Shown piece by piece: positions 25,365-36,731 of a stretch of DNA of 64,000 nucleotides; the first letter of the stretch is position 1; each line of letters starts with the position of its first letter. The notes under the pieces are model-generated. The model was not told where the DNA came from and ran no database searches. It saw only the letters and a list, made by a program, of their open reading frames with translations. A program made the translations under genes and the position numbers. Source of the DNA: Rhizobacter koreensis (GTDB lineage Bacteria > Pseudomonadota > Gammaproteobacteria > Burkholderiales > Burkholderiaceae_C); contig NZ_JABWMJ010000002.1 in assembly GCF_013366375.1 (NCBI RefSeq), forward strand, positions 372,001-436,000. Reading direction: 5' to 3'.

Positions 25365-26081
25365 TCAAGGCCCGACGTCTTCGAGGCGCCAGTGACCCGC
25401 CGCGATCATCGCTTCCATGACCTGCCAGTCGGTCGACGAGTCGAGGTTGTGGCTGCGCGCGTCGGGCATCAGGTACGGCAGCGTCGCCCGCGGCAGGAAG
25501 CTGCGCTCGCGCCGGAACGCGTCGAGGCCGACCAGGTAGAACGCGCCGTTGAGGCGCAGGGGCTGCGGCAGCGCCTGGCGCGGGCCCTCGAAGCCGCTGC
25601 CGAGGTACGGCGCGACGTAGCCGTCGACGAGGCGCTTGAGCTTTTCCGGGCGCGGCTCGTCGACTTCGGCGAGGCTCACGACCGCGTCGGCATCGCTGCT
25701 TGCGTAGAGCCGGCACACCGCGTCGAGGTCCGCGAGCGTGCGGAACGGCGACGTCGCCTGCAGGATCAGCAGCGCGCCGCGGTCGACGCCGCACTCCGCG
25801 AGCACGTGGTCGACGACGGCGAGTGTGGTCGCGGTGTCGTCCGCGAGATGCGCCGGGCGCAGGGTCGGCGACTGCACGCCGTGGCGGGTCGCGATCGCGT
25901 GCATCGCGGGGTCGTCGGTGCTGACGATCACGCGGTCGATCGCCGCGCCGCGGTTCGCGAGCTTGATCGCGCGCTCGAGCAGGCTGTCGCCGCCGGCCAC
26001 CGGGCGCAGGTTCTTGCCGGGGATGCCGCGCGAGCCGCCGCGCACGGGAATGATCGCGGTGAGCGGTTCGCCGCGCAGCAT
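25365..26081 (-). CDS. neuA: Acylneuraminate cytidylyltransferase-like CMP-sugar synthetase
   Basis: A 238-residue CMP-sugar synthetase. The N-terminal PVRGGSRGIPGKNL is the nucleotide-binding signature of the NeuA/KdsB group, QATSPFR is the sialic-acid-type follow-up motif, and VSTDDP and SSTDWQVMEAM match the family ends. It activates a nine-carbon (nonulosonic) acid with CTP. The gene follows NeuC-like and NeuB-like genes on the same strand with 32 bases between, so the sugar is probably the product of those enzymes. Whether it is Neu5Ac, legionaminic acid or another relative cannot be decided. The ATG start at 26081 is clear. Confidence 0.82.
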   Translation of the reverse strand: MLRGEPLTAIIPVRGGSRGIPGKNLRPVAGGDSLLERAIKLANRGAAIDRVIVSTDDPAMHAIATRHGVQSPTLRPAHLADDTATTLAVVDHVLAECGVDRGALLILQATSPFRTLADLDAVCRLYASSDADAVVSLAEVDEPRPEKLKRLVDGYVAPYLGSGFEGPRQALPQPLRLNGAFYLVGLDAFRRERSFLPRATLPYLMPDARSHNLDSSTDWQVMEAMIAAGHWRLEDVGP

Positions 26082-26113
26082 CTAGGGCTCGCTCCTCGCG
26101 CGCGCGGCGGCCA

Positions 26114-27271
26114 TCAGTAGGTCAGCATCTTCTCGATCGACAGCGGCGCCGTCGCCAGCACATCGGCGATACGCCGGCCGGCATGGCCGTCGCCGTAGAT
26201 CAGGTCGCGCGGCCGCTCGCTGCTCGACCACATGCGGCGCACCGCGGTGGCGATCGCCTCGGCGTCGTGGCCGACGTCGACCACGTTGCGGCCGCGGTCG
26301 CGCCCCTGCTGGCGGCTGCCGACGTTGACCGCCGGCACGCCGAGGAAGGCGCACTCGCGCAGGGCGACCGACGAGTTGCCGACGATGCCGCGGCTGTTGA
26401 CGAGGATCGACAGGAAGTCGAGCGGACGCATGTTCTTGTAGAAGTGTGCATGGGCGAGGCGCCCGTTTTCGCGCGCGTTGCGGATCGCCTTCGAAGCCCC
26501 GTCGGAGCCGGCGTCGACGTTGGGCCAGAACCAGAGCGTCGGCACGCCGAGCGCGTCGATCGCGTCGATCGTCGTCGCGGTCTGCCGGCGAGCCTCGGCG
26601 TACTCGGTCGTCACCGGGTGCTGCATGACGACGAGGTAAGGCCGCGCGAGGTCGACCGGTGCGCCGACGCCGGTGTACGCCGCAGCGAGCGCCGCGAGGT
26701 CGCGTGGCTCGGCCTCGAGCGCCTGCCGCGCGAGGTCGATCGACGGGCAGCCGGTCAGATAGACGCGGTCGCTGCGCTCGCCCATCCGCTCGACGCGCAC
26801 GCGCGCGCTTTCGCTGCAAACCAGGTGGATGTCGGCGAGCTTGGTGTTCGCGTGACGCGTCTTCTCGTCGATCGACCCGGTCACCTCGCCGCCCTGCAGG
26901 TGGACCAGCGGGATGTTCATGTAGGCCGCCGCCACGGACGCCGCGATCGTCTCGTAGCGGTCGGCGATCGAGACCACCATGTCGGGCTTGAGGTCGTTGA
27001 ACACCGTCGCCAGCTCGGCGAGACCGAAGCCGGTCGACTTGGCCGACGTCACGAGGTTCTCGCCCTCCACGATCATGTAGACCGTGCGGTCGACGCGAAA
27101 GCCCTCGGCCTCGATCACCTGCAGCGCATTGCCGTAGCGGTCGAGCAGCGCCGATGCGGCGACCACCAGCTGCAGCTCGAGCCCCTGGTGCGCGCGGATC
27201 GCCTCGAGCGCGGTCTTCACCCGCGCGTAGCTCGGCCGCGCGGTGATGACGACGCAGACCTTGCGCTTCAA
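26114..27271 (-). CDS. neuC: NeuC-like hydrolysing UDP-GlcNAc-type 2-epimerase
   Basis: A 385-residue member of the UDP-GlcNAc 2-epimerase family, GT-B fold. Recognisable segments are ITARPSYARV at the start, SIADRYET (the GDR-like loop), HLQGGEVTGSIDEKTRHA with the catalytic acidic and His residues, and IVGNSSVALRE near the end. NeuC-type enzymes hydrolyse the UDP sugar and epimerise it to the mannosamine-type precursor for NeuB. The start is TTG at 27271, overlapping the NeuB stop as TTGA. No ATG or GTG lies between there and the conserved first strand. The exact sugar (ManNAc or a 6-deoxy diacetamido form) is not determinable. Confidence 0.82.
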   Translation of the reverse strand: MKRKVCVVITARPSYARVKTALEAIRAHQGLELQLVVAASALLDRYGNALQVIEAEGFRVDRTVYMIVEGENLVTSAKSTGFGLAELATVFNDLKPDMVVSIADRYETIAASVAAAYMNIPLVHLQGGEVTGSIDEKTRHANTKLADIHLVCSESARVRVERMGERSDRVYLTGCPSIDLARQALEAEPRDLAALAAAYTGVGAPVDLARPYLVVMQHPVTTEYAEARRQTATTIDAIDALGVPTLWFWPNVDAGSDGASKAIRNARENGRLAHAHFYKNMRPLDFLSILVNSRGIVGNSSVALRECAFLGVPAVNVGSRQQGRDRGRNVVDVGHDAEAIATAVRRMWSSSERPRDLIYGDGHAGRRIADVLATAPLSIEKMLTY

Positions 27272-28332
27272 GCGGCCTCGATGTCGTCGGCGCCGAGCGG
27301 CACGTCGCGCTCGACGGCTCGCCGCAGCACCTTGCCGACCACGCGGTCGAGCTCGGCCGCGGGGATGCCGGTGCCGGGCTTCTTGACGCCCAGGTCCTCG
27401 CGCGCGAGCACGCTGCCGGCCGGCAGGTCGCGCAGCGCGACCACGCTCTTGAAGAAGATGTCGCGCATCGCCCCCACCGACGGGTCGACGCGCGACTTGT
27501 CGACCGGTGCGGCGCGCATGCGCTCGATGAAGCGGATGCCGTCGCAGATCGTGCGCAGCTCGGGCGGCGTGACCGACGCTGGCACGTCGGGGCCGAACAT
27601 CTCGCGGCTCATCGTGAGGTGGATCTCGAGCACCTCGATGCGGTGCGCGGCGGACGCGGCGAGCGCCGGGAAGATGGTTCCCGAATGGTCCGACAGACCG
27701 ACCGCGCAGCCGAAGCGCTGGCGCAGCTCGTCGAGCACGTTGAGGCCGATCGTCTCGGGCGGCGACGGGTAGCGCGTGGTGCACTGGAACACCGCGAGCG
27801 GGGCGCCGGCGTCACGAACGAGCGCGGCAGCGGGCTCGATCTCGTCGAGCGGGCTCATGCCGGTCGACAGCATGATCGGACGCCGGTCGCGTGCGATCTC
27901 GCGCAGCATCGGCAGGTTGGTGAGCTCGCCCGAGGCGACCTTCCACGCCGAGATGCCGATGCGGCGCAGCAGCTCGACCGCCTCGATCGAGAACGGCGAG
28001 CTGAGGAAGACGAGACCCTTGTCCTCGGCATGCGCCTTGAGCCCGGCCCACTGCTCGGCCGTGAACTCCATCCGCTTCCAGTACGCGTAGCGGGTCTCGT
28101 CCTGGCGGCTGAACTTGACGCGCCAGGGCTCGGCGGGCGTGCTCTCGGCGGCCGCGATGTGGGTCTGGAACTTCACGGCGTCGGCGCCGGCCGCCGCCGC
28201 GCAGTCGATGTAGGCGTGCGCCTGGCCGAGGCTGCCGTCGTGCGCCTGCGCGATCTCGGCCACCACGGAGCAGGCGGCGCCCGGCTCGGGCGCGACGAGC
28301 CAGTGGCGGCGTTCGGTGTTCGTGGTCGACAT
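27268..28332 (-). CDS. neuB: NeuB-like nonulosonic acid synthase
   Basis: A 354-residue aldolase-type synthase that joins phosphoenolpyruvate to a six-carbon amino sugar. The barrel domain shows VAEIAQAHDG, ADAVKFQTH, SSPFS, WKVASGELTN, STGMS and VGLSDHSGT. A SAF (antifreeze-like) domain occupies the last 60 residues (RDLPAGSVLAREDL, KKPGTGIP). This architecture is that of NeuB/LegI/PseI, and the family does not resolve the sugar. It starts at ATG 28332, 14 bases after the surface-carbohydrate gene, and is coupled to the NeuC-like gene. These three genes should together yield a CMP-nonulosonate. Confidence 0.85.
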   Translation of the reverse strand: MSTTNTERRHWLVAPEPGAACSVVAEIAQAHDGSLGQAHAYIDCAAAAGADAVKFQTHIAAAESTPAEPWRVKFSRQDETRYAYWKRMEFTAEQWAGLKAHAEDKGLVFLSSPFSIEAVELLRRIGISAWKVASGELTNLPMLREIARDRRPIMLSTGMSPLDEIEPAAALVRDAGAPLAVFQCTTRYPSPPETIGLNVLDELRQRFGCAVGLSDHSGTIFPALAASAAHRIEVLEIHLTMSREMFGPDVPASVTPPELRTICDGIRFIERMRAAPVDKSRVDPSVGAMRDIFFKSVVALRDLPAGSVLAREDLGVKKPGTGIPAAELDRVVGKVLRRAVERDVPLGADDIEAA

Positions 28333-28346
28333 GAGGATGTGCCGGG

Positions 28347-29747
28347 TCAGGCCGGCGTGAGGCGGAACACGCGGTCCGAGATCTCGGCGACGCGCGGTGC
28401 GGGAAGGCCGAGCGCGGCCGCGAACGCTGCGGTGCGGGCCTCGATCTCGGCGACGGGCGTCGGCGGGAACTTCTGCGAGTAGTAGGCCGGATTGCGCGAC
28501 GAATCGCCTGCCGCGGACGTGCGCCGATGCTTCATGCGGCGCTGCATCGCGGCCGCTCGGCCGCCGAGGCGGCGCCACCGGCTCACCGGCGGGCGCGGCT
28601 CGGACAGCATCGCGTCGATCACCGCGGCCATGCGCTCGCTGGCGAGCGCGCCGCTGGCCGACGCGACGAGGCCGGCAAGGTTGGTTGCGACCGGCGCCTC
28701 GACGCGCCGCGTCAGCCCGCCGTCGCCGAGCAGATCGAGCAGATCGGCCGGCGTGCGCGCCTCGACGCTGACCAGCGCCGGCTGCGGGATCTCGTGCCTC
28801 GGTGAGATCACCGGCCGGTACGAGATCGGCGTGCGGTCGAGCATCGCGGTCTCCAGCGCCGTCGTGCAGCCGTTGTGGATGATGTGCCCCGCCGCCAGCA
28901 GCCACGGGATCAGCTCGCTGTCGTAGCGCACCGTCACGTTGGCCAGGCCCTCGCTGGCGCGGCGCCAGTCGACGTCGCTCTCGGACGGATGCGGGCGGAT
29001 CACGATCTGCCGGTCCGGAAAGCGCCGCGCGATCGCCGGCAGCACCTCGACGAAGCGGTTGTAGAGCGCGAGCCGATGCGCGAGGTAGTCGGCCGGGAAC
29101 CCCGAACGTGCGGCCAGCGCCGCGAGGTCGCGCTCGCCGTTGGCGGTGAAGCCGTAGCGCAGCGCATGGTTGAGCCAGCCGAAGTTCGAGTTGACGAGGA
29201 TGAAATCGCCGAGCTCGGCGCGCAGCGCTTCGGCGCGCGCCGCGTACGAGGCGCGCAGTGCCGGCCGCAGCAGGTCGGCGCGCGGGTGGCCCGCCAGCAC
29301 CAGGTCGACGTCGAGGCCGTCGAGGGCGGGCCGCAAGGCATCGGCCTGCTGCGCGCCCCAGGCGAACACCTTTTCCAGACCAGCGAGCGAGCGGCGGCTG
29401 ACGCGGCGCTCGCGGTACATCGCCTCGTTGATCCAGACCAGCCCCTCCTCGTCCCAGCCGACGACGCGGTGACCGAGCTGGCCGGCGATCGCGATCATCT
29501 TCTCGCTCGAGCGCGAAAAGTTCGGCGGCAGGAAAACGCCCGCCGGAAAGCGGTCGATCGCGAGGTTGAGCAGCGCCTTCAAGCCGAGCGTCACCGCGAC
29601 GCCGCGCTGAACGGCGTGCACCGCCAGAAGCAGCTTGGCGTCGAGCTCGCGCGCGGCGGTCTCGACCGGCAGGATCAGATGCTTCACGAACGATGTGGGC
29701 TGGGCTGGCGCTGCGGACGCGATCGCGGCGAGCGGTCGGGCGCTCAT
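28347..29747 (-). CDS. Surface carbohydrate biosynthesis protein (putative transferase)
   Basis: A 466-residue protein similar in layout to the surface carbohydrate biosynthesis proteins often found next to nonulosonate genes. It looks like a GT-B-type fold: an N-terminal PVETAARELDAKLLLA, a central VNSNFGWLNHA region, and a late IRPHPSES followed by HNGCTTALETAMLDRTPISYRP, which resembles nucleotide-binding segments of CDP-glycerol phosphotransferases and capsule proteins. The last 70 residues are basic. A transferase using the CMP sugar or a CDP-alcohol is possible, but the function is not established. ATG at 29747 is preferred to a TTG four codons upstream. It is the first gene of the long minus-strand unit, divergent from acnA with about 200 bases between. 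Confidence 0.7.
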   Translation of the reverse strand: MSARPLAAIASAAPAQPTSFVKHLILPVETAARELDAKLLLAVHAVQRGVAVTLGLKALLNLAIDRFPAGVFLPPNFSRSSEKMIAIAGQLGHRVVGWDEEGLVWINEAMYRERRVSRRSLAGLEKVFAWGAQQADALRPALDGLDVDLVLAGHPRADLLRPALRASYAARAEALRAELGDFILVNSNFGWLNHALRYGFTANGERDLAALAARSGFPADYLAHRLALYNRFVEVLPAIARRFPDRQIVIRPHPSESDVDWRRASEGLANVTVRYDSELIPWLLAAGHIIHNGCTTALETAMLDRTPISYRPVISPRHEIPQPALVSVEARTPADLLDLLGDGGLTRRVEAPVATNLAGLVASASGALASERMAAVIDAMLSEPRPPVSRWRRLGGRAAAMQRRMKHRRTSAAGDSSRNPAYYSQKFPPTPVAEIEARTAAFAAALGLPAPRVAEISDRVFRLTPA

Positions 29748-29945
29748 GGCCCGCGGCAAGAGGCGAGCTGCGGCACGGCCGACGCGCTCGGGGAGGCGGC
29801 GATTATAGGGACGCGCTCCAGGCCGCCCGCCCGCGCGCCGACCGCGGCGCGCTCGTGCCGCCAGCGCAATTCATTCCAACCTTCCAGGGCAGCGACGATC
29901 GCGTGAGCGCGGCACAATTCCGCCGCAAAACCTCAGGACCCGACC

Positions 29946-32867
<2,922 letters not shown>

Positions 32868-32918
32868 CGCGGCGCCACGCCAGGGGCGCTCGCCGCTCCT
32901 CGCGTCCTGCCTTCCACT

Positions 32919-32943
32919 TCGGCCCGACCTCGCGTCGGGCCGA
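32919..32943. terminator. Bidirectional hairpin after acnA
   Basis: A perfect 10-base stem (TCGGCCCGAC with GTCGGGCCGA) and a 5-base loop sit 51 bases after the acnA stop and 18 bases from the stop of the convergent lipoprotein gene. A short TTT follows on the plus side only, so it may serve both genes but is not a textbook terminator. Confidence 0.5.
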
Positions 32944-32961
32944 GTGCTTTCGGGGCGCCTT

Positions 32962-33537
32962 CTATTCGTGCGCGCCGCCCGGGTCGCACGCCGGGTCCTG
33001 CGCGTAGTTGCTCTCGATGACGCGGCCCGCCGGGTCGATGCCGACCTGGAACCAGACGCAGTCGCCGCTGAAGTAGCGATAGTTCCAGATCGTGCTCGGC
33101 GGTCGCGCGACGCCGAAGCGCTCGGCCGGGTGGCCGATCCGCATCAGCACCTCGTCGGACGTCATGCCCGGGCGGACCGCGGCGAAATTCGCTTCGGTCA
33201 GCACCTGGCTCGAGGCGACGAGCCGCCCGGCGGCATCGAAGTCGAGCATGTCGGTGCGCCGGCCCCACACCCCGCGCGCGAACTCGAGCCGCGTGCCGCC
33301 GCCGGGCAGCGCGTACTCGCCGGTCGGCCCGCCGAGCGCCCGCCGCGCCTGTGCGATCGGCGTGCCGGTCGCGAGCGCGCCGGGGGCGAGCGATCCACAC
33401 GCGCTGGCGAGCGCGGCAGCGGCCAGGGCCGCCGCGACGCCGAGCCGACGTGCGCTGCCGGCCTTTGCGGTTCCCTCCTTCGCTCGGGTGGCTGCGCGTG
33501 CAGCCGCGGCCGCGGCGGCTTTCGTCTTCGTTCTCAA
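32962..33537 (-). CDS. Small lipoprotein with SmpA/OmlA-like (BamE-type) region
   Basis: A 191-residue exported protein. A basic N-terminus is followed by a hydrophobic stretch and LASAC with the lipidation candidate C47. The lipobox is slightly off consensus because Leu is at -4. The C-terminal half has RPGMTSDEVLMRIGHPAERFG, typical of the SmpA/OmlA family, and an earlier degenerate copy (GTPIAQARRALGGPTGEY). TTG at 33537 is chosen because AAGGAG lies 5 bases upstream. The open frame continues further up, but without such a signal. Anchoring in the outer membrane is likely and the role is unknown. It converges on acnA. Confidence 0.7.
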   Translation of the reverse strand: MRTKTKAAAAAAARAATRAKEGTAKAGSARRLGVAAALAAAALASACGSLAPGALATGTPIAQARRALGGPTGEYALPGGGTRLEFARGVWGRRTDMLDFDAAGRLVASSQVLTEANFAAVRPGMTSDEVLMRIGHPAERFGVARPPSTIWNYRYFSGDCVWFQVGIDPAGRVIESNYAQDPACDPGGAHE

Positions 33538-33714
33538 GATCGCTCCTTCGACGTTTCGATCGTGTCGACGTTGTCGGTCCGATTGTTCCGGCTCGCGGCG
33601 CGACGCACCGAGCGACAAGCCGTTTCCCGACCTTCGGCCCATGCCGCGCAGCGCGTCCGACGGCTTCACCAGCGGCGTTCGTAGAATCGGCAGCCCCATT
33701 CAACCGGCGGCCGC

Positions 33715-34677
33715 ATGACCCGACCCCTGCCCTTCGTCGAGCCGCTCGGCCACGGCATCCACGTCGTCGACACCGGGTTCCACCGGCCGCGCTTCGACGC
33801 CAGCTACCTGATCATCGAGAACGGCCGTGCGGCGTTCGTCGACGCCGGCACCAACCACTCGGTGCCGCGCCTGCTCGAAGCGCTCGATGCGCTCGGCCTC
33901 GCCCGCGACGCGGTCGACTTCGTGATCGCGACCCACGTCCACCTCGACCACGCCGGCGGCGTCGGCCTGCTGATGCGCGAGTTGCCCGGCGCGCGCCTGG
34001 TGGTGCACCCGCGCGGCGCGCGCCACCTCGTCGACCCGAGCCACCTCGTCAAGGGTGCCGAGGCGGTCTACGGCGCCGACGAGGTGCGGCGCTCGTACGG
34101 CGAGATCGTCGGCGTCGCGCGCGAGCGCGTGGTCGAGACCGCCGACGGGATGACGCTCGAACTCGCCGGGCGGCCGCTCGTCTTCATCGACACGCCGGGC
34201 CACGCGATGCACCACCACTGCGTGTGGGACGCCGCGAGCTGCGGCTGGTTCACCGGCGACACCTTCGGCCTCTCGTATCGCGAGTTCGACACCGCCGTCG
34301 GCGCGTGGATCATGCCGACCACGACGCCGGTGCAGTTCCAGCCCGAGGCACTGCGGCACTCGGTCGAGCGCATGTTGAGTCACGGCCCCGAGGCGATGTA
34401 CCTCACGCACTTCGGCCGGGTCGGCGACGTGCCGCGGCTGGCTGCGCTGCTGCTCGACCAGCTCGACGAGATGGTGGCCGCGGCGAAGGCGCTCGAGCCC
34501 GGCCCGGCGCGCAAGGACGCGCTGCGCCAGCGCCTTGCGCAGATCCACCTCGGCAGCCTGCGCAGCCACGGCGTCACGCTCGACGAATCGACGATCCGTG
34601 ACCTGCTGGAGCTCGACCTCGAGCTCAACGCGCAGGGCATCGACATCTGGCTCGCGCGCACCGAAGAGCGGGCCTGA
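33715..34677 (+). CDS. Metallo-beta-lactamase-fold hydrolase
   Basis: A 320-residue cytoplasmic protein with the MBL metal site: THVHLDHAGG (HxHxDH), TPGHAMHHH and FTGDTFGL supply the further His and Asp ligands, and YLTHFG the last His. It resembles glyoxalase II-type or other thioester/lactone hydrolases, but the substrate is not evident. It stands alone, divergent from the lipoprotein gene and tail to tail with an MFS transporter. There is no signal peptide. The start ATG at 33715 is the first in frame after a short leader. Confidence 0.85.
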   Translation: MTRPLPFVEPLGHGIHVVDTGFHRPRFDASYLIIENGRAAFVDAGTNHSVPRLLEALDALGLARDAVDFVIATHVHLDHAGGVGLLMRELPGARLVVHPRGARHLVDPSHLVKGAEAVYGADEVRRSYGEIVGVARERVVETADGMTLELAGRPLVFIDTPGHAMHHHCVWDAASCGWFTGDTFGLSYREFDTAVGAWIMPTTTPVQFQPEALRHSVERMLSHGPEAMYLTHFGRVGDVPRLAALLLDQLDEMVAAAKALEPGPARKDALRQRLAQIHLGSLRSHGVTLDESTIRDLLELDLELNAQGIDIWLARTEERA

Positions 34678-34696
34678 GCGCCGCAGCTGCGGCGCT
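34677..34696. terminator. GC palindrome between convergent genes
   Basis: A perfect 20-base palindrome (AGCGCCGC, AGCT, GCGGCGCT) begins at the last base of the hydrolase stop codon and ends 5 bases before the MFS stop. It could act as a hairpin terminator for both, although no T run follows. Confidence 0.4.
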
Positions 34697-34701
34697 GCCC
34701 G

Positions 34702-35964
34702 CTAGGCGGCGACGGCGGCCCGGCGCGCGACCGGCGCCTCGCGGATCGGCAGGTTGACCAGCGCCGCGGCGGCGGCGAGCAGGATGTCGGCGTACCACAT
34801 CCAGTCGTAGTTGCCCGACGCCTCGTACGCCTTGCCGCCGAGCCAGGCGCCGAGGAAGCCGCCGACCTGATGCGACAGCATCACGATGCCGAACAGCATC
34901 GCCATGTTCGCGGTGCCGAAGAACTTGGCCACGAGTCCGGCGGTGGGCGGCACGGTCGAGAGATAGGTCAGACCGATGAACGCCGAGAACACGATGACCA
35001 CCGGCGTCGTCTTCGGCGCGAGCACGAACGCGAGCACCGCGACGCCGCGCGCCGCGTAGACCAGCGCGAGCAGCGACTTCATGCGCCAGCGGCCGACCGC
35101 CCAGCCCATTGCCAGGCTGCCGACGATGTTGAAGAGGCCGATGATGCCGAGCGCCCAGCCGGCGACGTTCGCCGGCAGCCCGCACGCGGCGATCACGCCC
35201 GGCAGGTGCGTCGCGATGAACGCGACGTGGAAGCCGCAGACGAAGAAGCCCGCGCAGAGGAGCCCGTAGCTCGGGTTGGCGAAGGCCCGGCCGAGCGCCT
35301 GACGCACCGGCTCGGCGCGCGGCGCCGCGGCGCCCGCCAGCTTGGCATCGCTACGCGCGGTGCCGCGCAGCACCCACGCGGCCGGCAGCGCGAGCAGCGT
35401 TACCAGCGCGAGCGTCTGCAGCGAGGCGACCCAGCCGCCGATCGCCATCACGCCGGTCGCGATCGGGGCGAACACGAACTGCCCGAACGACCCGCCGGCG
35501 TTGACGATGCCGCTCGCGATGCCGCGCCGCTCGGGCGCGACGAGCCGGCTCGTCGCCGCCATCAGCACCGAGACGCCGGCGAGCCCGGCGCCTCCGGCGG
35601 CGAGCACGCCGATCACGAGCACGAGTCCCCAGGTGGTCGACGCGAACGGCACCAGCGCGGTGCCGAGCGCGACCATCAGCACGCCGACGACGATGACGCG
35701 GCCGCTGCCCCAGCGGTCGGCCACCATGCCGGCGAACGGCTGCGTGAGACCCCACCAGAGCTGGCCGAAGCCGAACGCGAGGCTGATCGCCGCGAGGCCG
35801 AGTCCGGTGGAGGTGTTGAGCGCACCGATGAAGAGCCCCATCGACTGGCGCGCACCCATCGTGACCGCGAAGGTGCCGGCGGCGGCGAGCAGGACGAGCC
35901 AGAAGGCCATGCGGCGGCGGCTCGCAGCAGGCACGGCGGCGGCTTCAGGGGCTTTCGGGCTCAT
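34702..35964 (-). CDS. MFS transporter
   Basis: A 420-residue major facilitator with about twelve membrane helices. The loop after helix 2 reads [11 protein letters not shown], the family's G-x3-D-R-x-G-R pattern, and a related pattern appears in the second half. The sequence style ([12 protein letters not shown], then [14 protein letters not shown]) is like anion/monocarboxylate-type MFS members, but the substrate is unknown. ATG at 35964 has CAGGAG upstream and lies inside the end of the MarR gene (20-base overlap), so transporter and regulator are co-translated. The transporter is thus probably under control of that regulator. Confidence 0.85.
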   Translation of the reverse strand: MSPKAPEAAAVPAASRRRMAFWLVLLAAAGTFAVTMGARQSMGLFIGALNTSTGLGLAAISLAFGFGQLWWGLTQPFAGMVADRWGSGRVIVVGVLMVALGTALVPFASTTWGLVLVIGVLAAGGAGLAGVSVLMAATSRLVAPERRGIASGIVNAGGSFGQFVFAPIATGVMAIGGWVASLQTLALVTLLALPAAWVLRGTARSDAKLAGAAAPRAEPVRQALGRAFANPSYGLLCAGFFVCGFHVAFIATHLPGVIAACGLPANVAGWALGIIGLFNIVGSLAMGWAVGRWRMKSLLALVYAARGVAVLAFVLAPKTTPVVIVFSAFIGLTYLSTVPPTAGLVAKFFGTANMAMLFGIVMLSHQVGGFLGAWLGGKAYEASGNYDWMWYADILLAAAAALVNLPIREAPVARRAAVAA

Positions 35965-36640
35965 CGCTGTCTCCTGGTGCGGCGTTGACGATGCGCAGGC
36001 ATTCGTCGAGCAAGGCGTGCAGGCGGACGACGCGTTCGTCGCCGAGCTGGCGGTTGAGCGCGAGCTGCGCGCGCTTCCATTCGGCCTGCGCGGCGGCGCG
36101 CTTGGCGCGACCCGAGGACGTCGCGGTCACGACGCGGCTGCGCGCGTCGCCGCCGGCGCCGACCTCGACCCAGCCCGCGCCGATCAGCGGCTGCAGGTTG
36201 CGCGTCAGCGTCGACGCGTCCATCTCGAGCAGGCGGGCGAGGCGCCCGGGTGCGATGGGCTCGCGCGCGACGATGGCCGAGAGCAGCGAGTACTGGGTGG
36301 TCTTGAGCCCGGCGACGGCGACCGCCGCGTCGTACTGCCGGCTGACGCGGCGCGTGAGCTGGCGCAGCTTGAGATTGGTACAGCCCTGCGGGCGGGCGGC
36401 CGGATCGGGAGCGGCGATGCGCGGCATGTCGTCCGCCGGGCCGGACGTCGGCGACTGGGCGGCCGCCGCGGCAGGGCCGGCCGCCTCCGCACCCGGATCA
36501 CGCGTCGCGCGCCGGGCCGGTGAAGAAGGCGCGCCGGCGGCGGGCCGCAGGTGGGTCGTGCCGGACGTTACGACCCCCGTCGCTTCGGCGTGCTTCGACC
36601 GCTGCATCGTCCTTGCCGATCCGTCCGCTCGTCGTGCCAT
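35945..36640 (-). CDS. MarR-family transcriptional regulator
   Basis: A winged-helix regulator. The recognisable domain begins near [15 protein letters not shown] and includes [38 protein letters not shown] (recognition helix) and the wing [16 protein letters not shown]. With the start at 36640 it has 231 residues, of which the first 75 are Ala/Pro/Arg-rich and may be non-coding. An ATG at 36427 would give 160 residues, the usual MarR size. The longer form is kept because a TACAAT -10-like hexamer and a palindrome lie directly before 36640. It overlaps the MFS gene, its probable target. The effector is unknown. Confidence 0.75.
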   Translation of the reverse strand: MARRADGSARTMQRSKHAEATGVVTSGTTHLRPAAGAPSSPARRATRDPGAEAAGPAAAAAQSPTSGPADDMPRIAAPDPAARPQGCTNLKLRQLTRRVSRQYDAAVAVAGLKTTQYSLLSAIVAREPIAPGRLARLLEMDASTLTRNLQPLIGAGWVEVGAGGDARSRVVTATSSGRAKRAAAQAEWKRAQLALNRQLGDERVVRLHALLDECLRIVNAAPGDSDEPESP

Positions 36641-36648
36641 GCCGACGA

Positions 36649-36660
36649 TTGTATCTACAA
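36649..36660. promoter_or_regulatory. Palindromic operator candidate for the MarR regulator
   Basis: TTGTA-TC-TACAA is a perfect inverted repeat in the 91-base space between the divergent MarR and glyoxalase genes. On the minus strand it contains TACAAT, a good -10 hexamer placed 8 bases before the ATG at 36640. MarR proteins usually bind short palindromes over their own promoters, so autorepression is plausible. Confidence 0.45.
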
Positions 36661-36731
36661 GCATTCGCTTTCACCAGCGGCACGAGACGTGCTCAGACGC
36701 TACGCTCGGCGTTTTCGTTTCGGTTCCCACC

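Noticed and set aside
36428..36640. Treating the Ala/Pro/Arg-rich N-terminus of the MarR protein as certainly coding
   Set aside because: The composition is also what non-coding high-GC DNA yields, and a 160-residue protein from 36427 would be a normal MarR. The longer start is kept only because of the promoter-like sequence and is flagged as uncertain.
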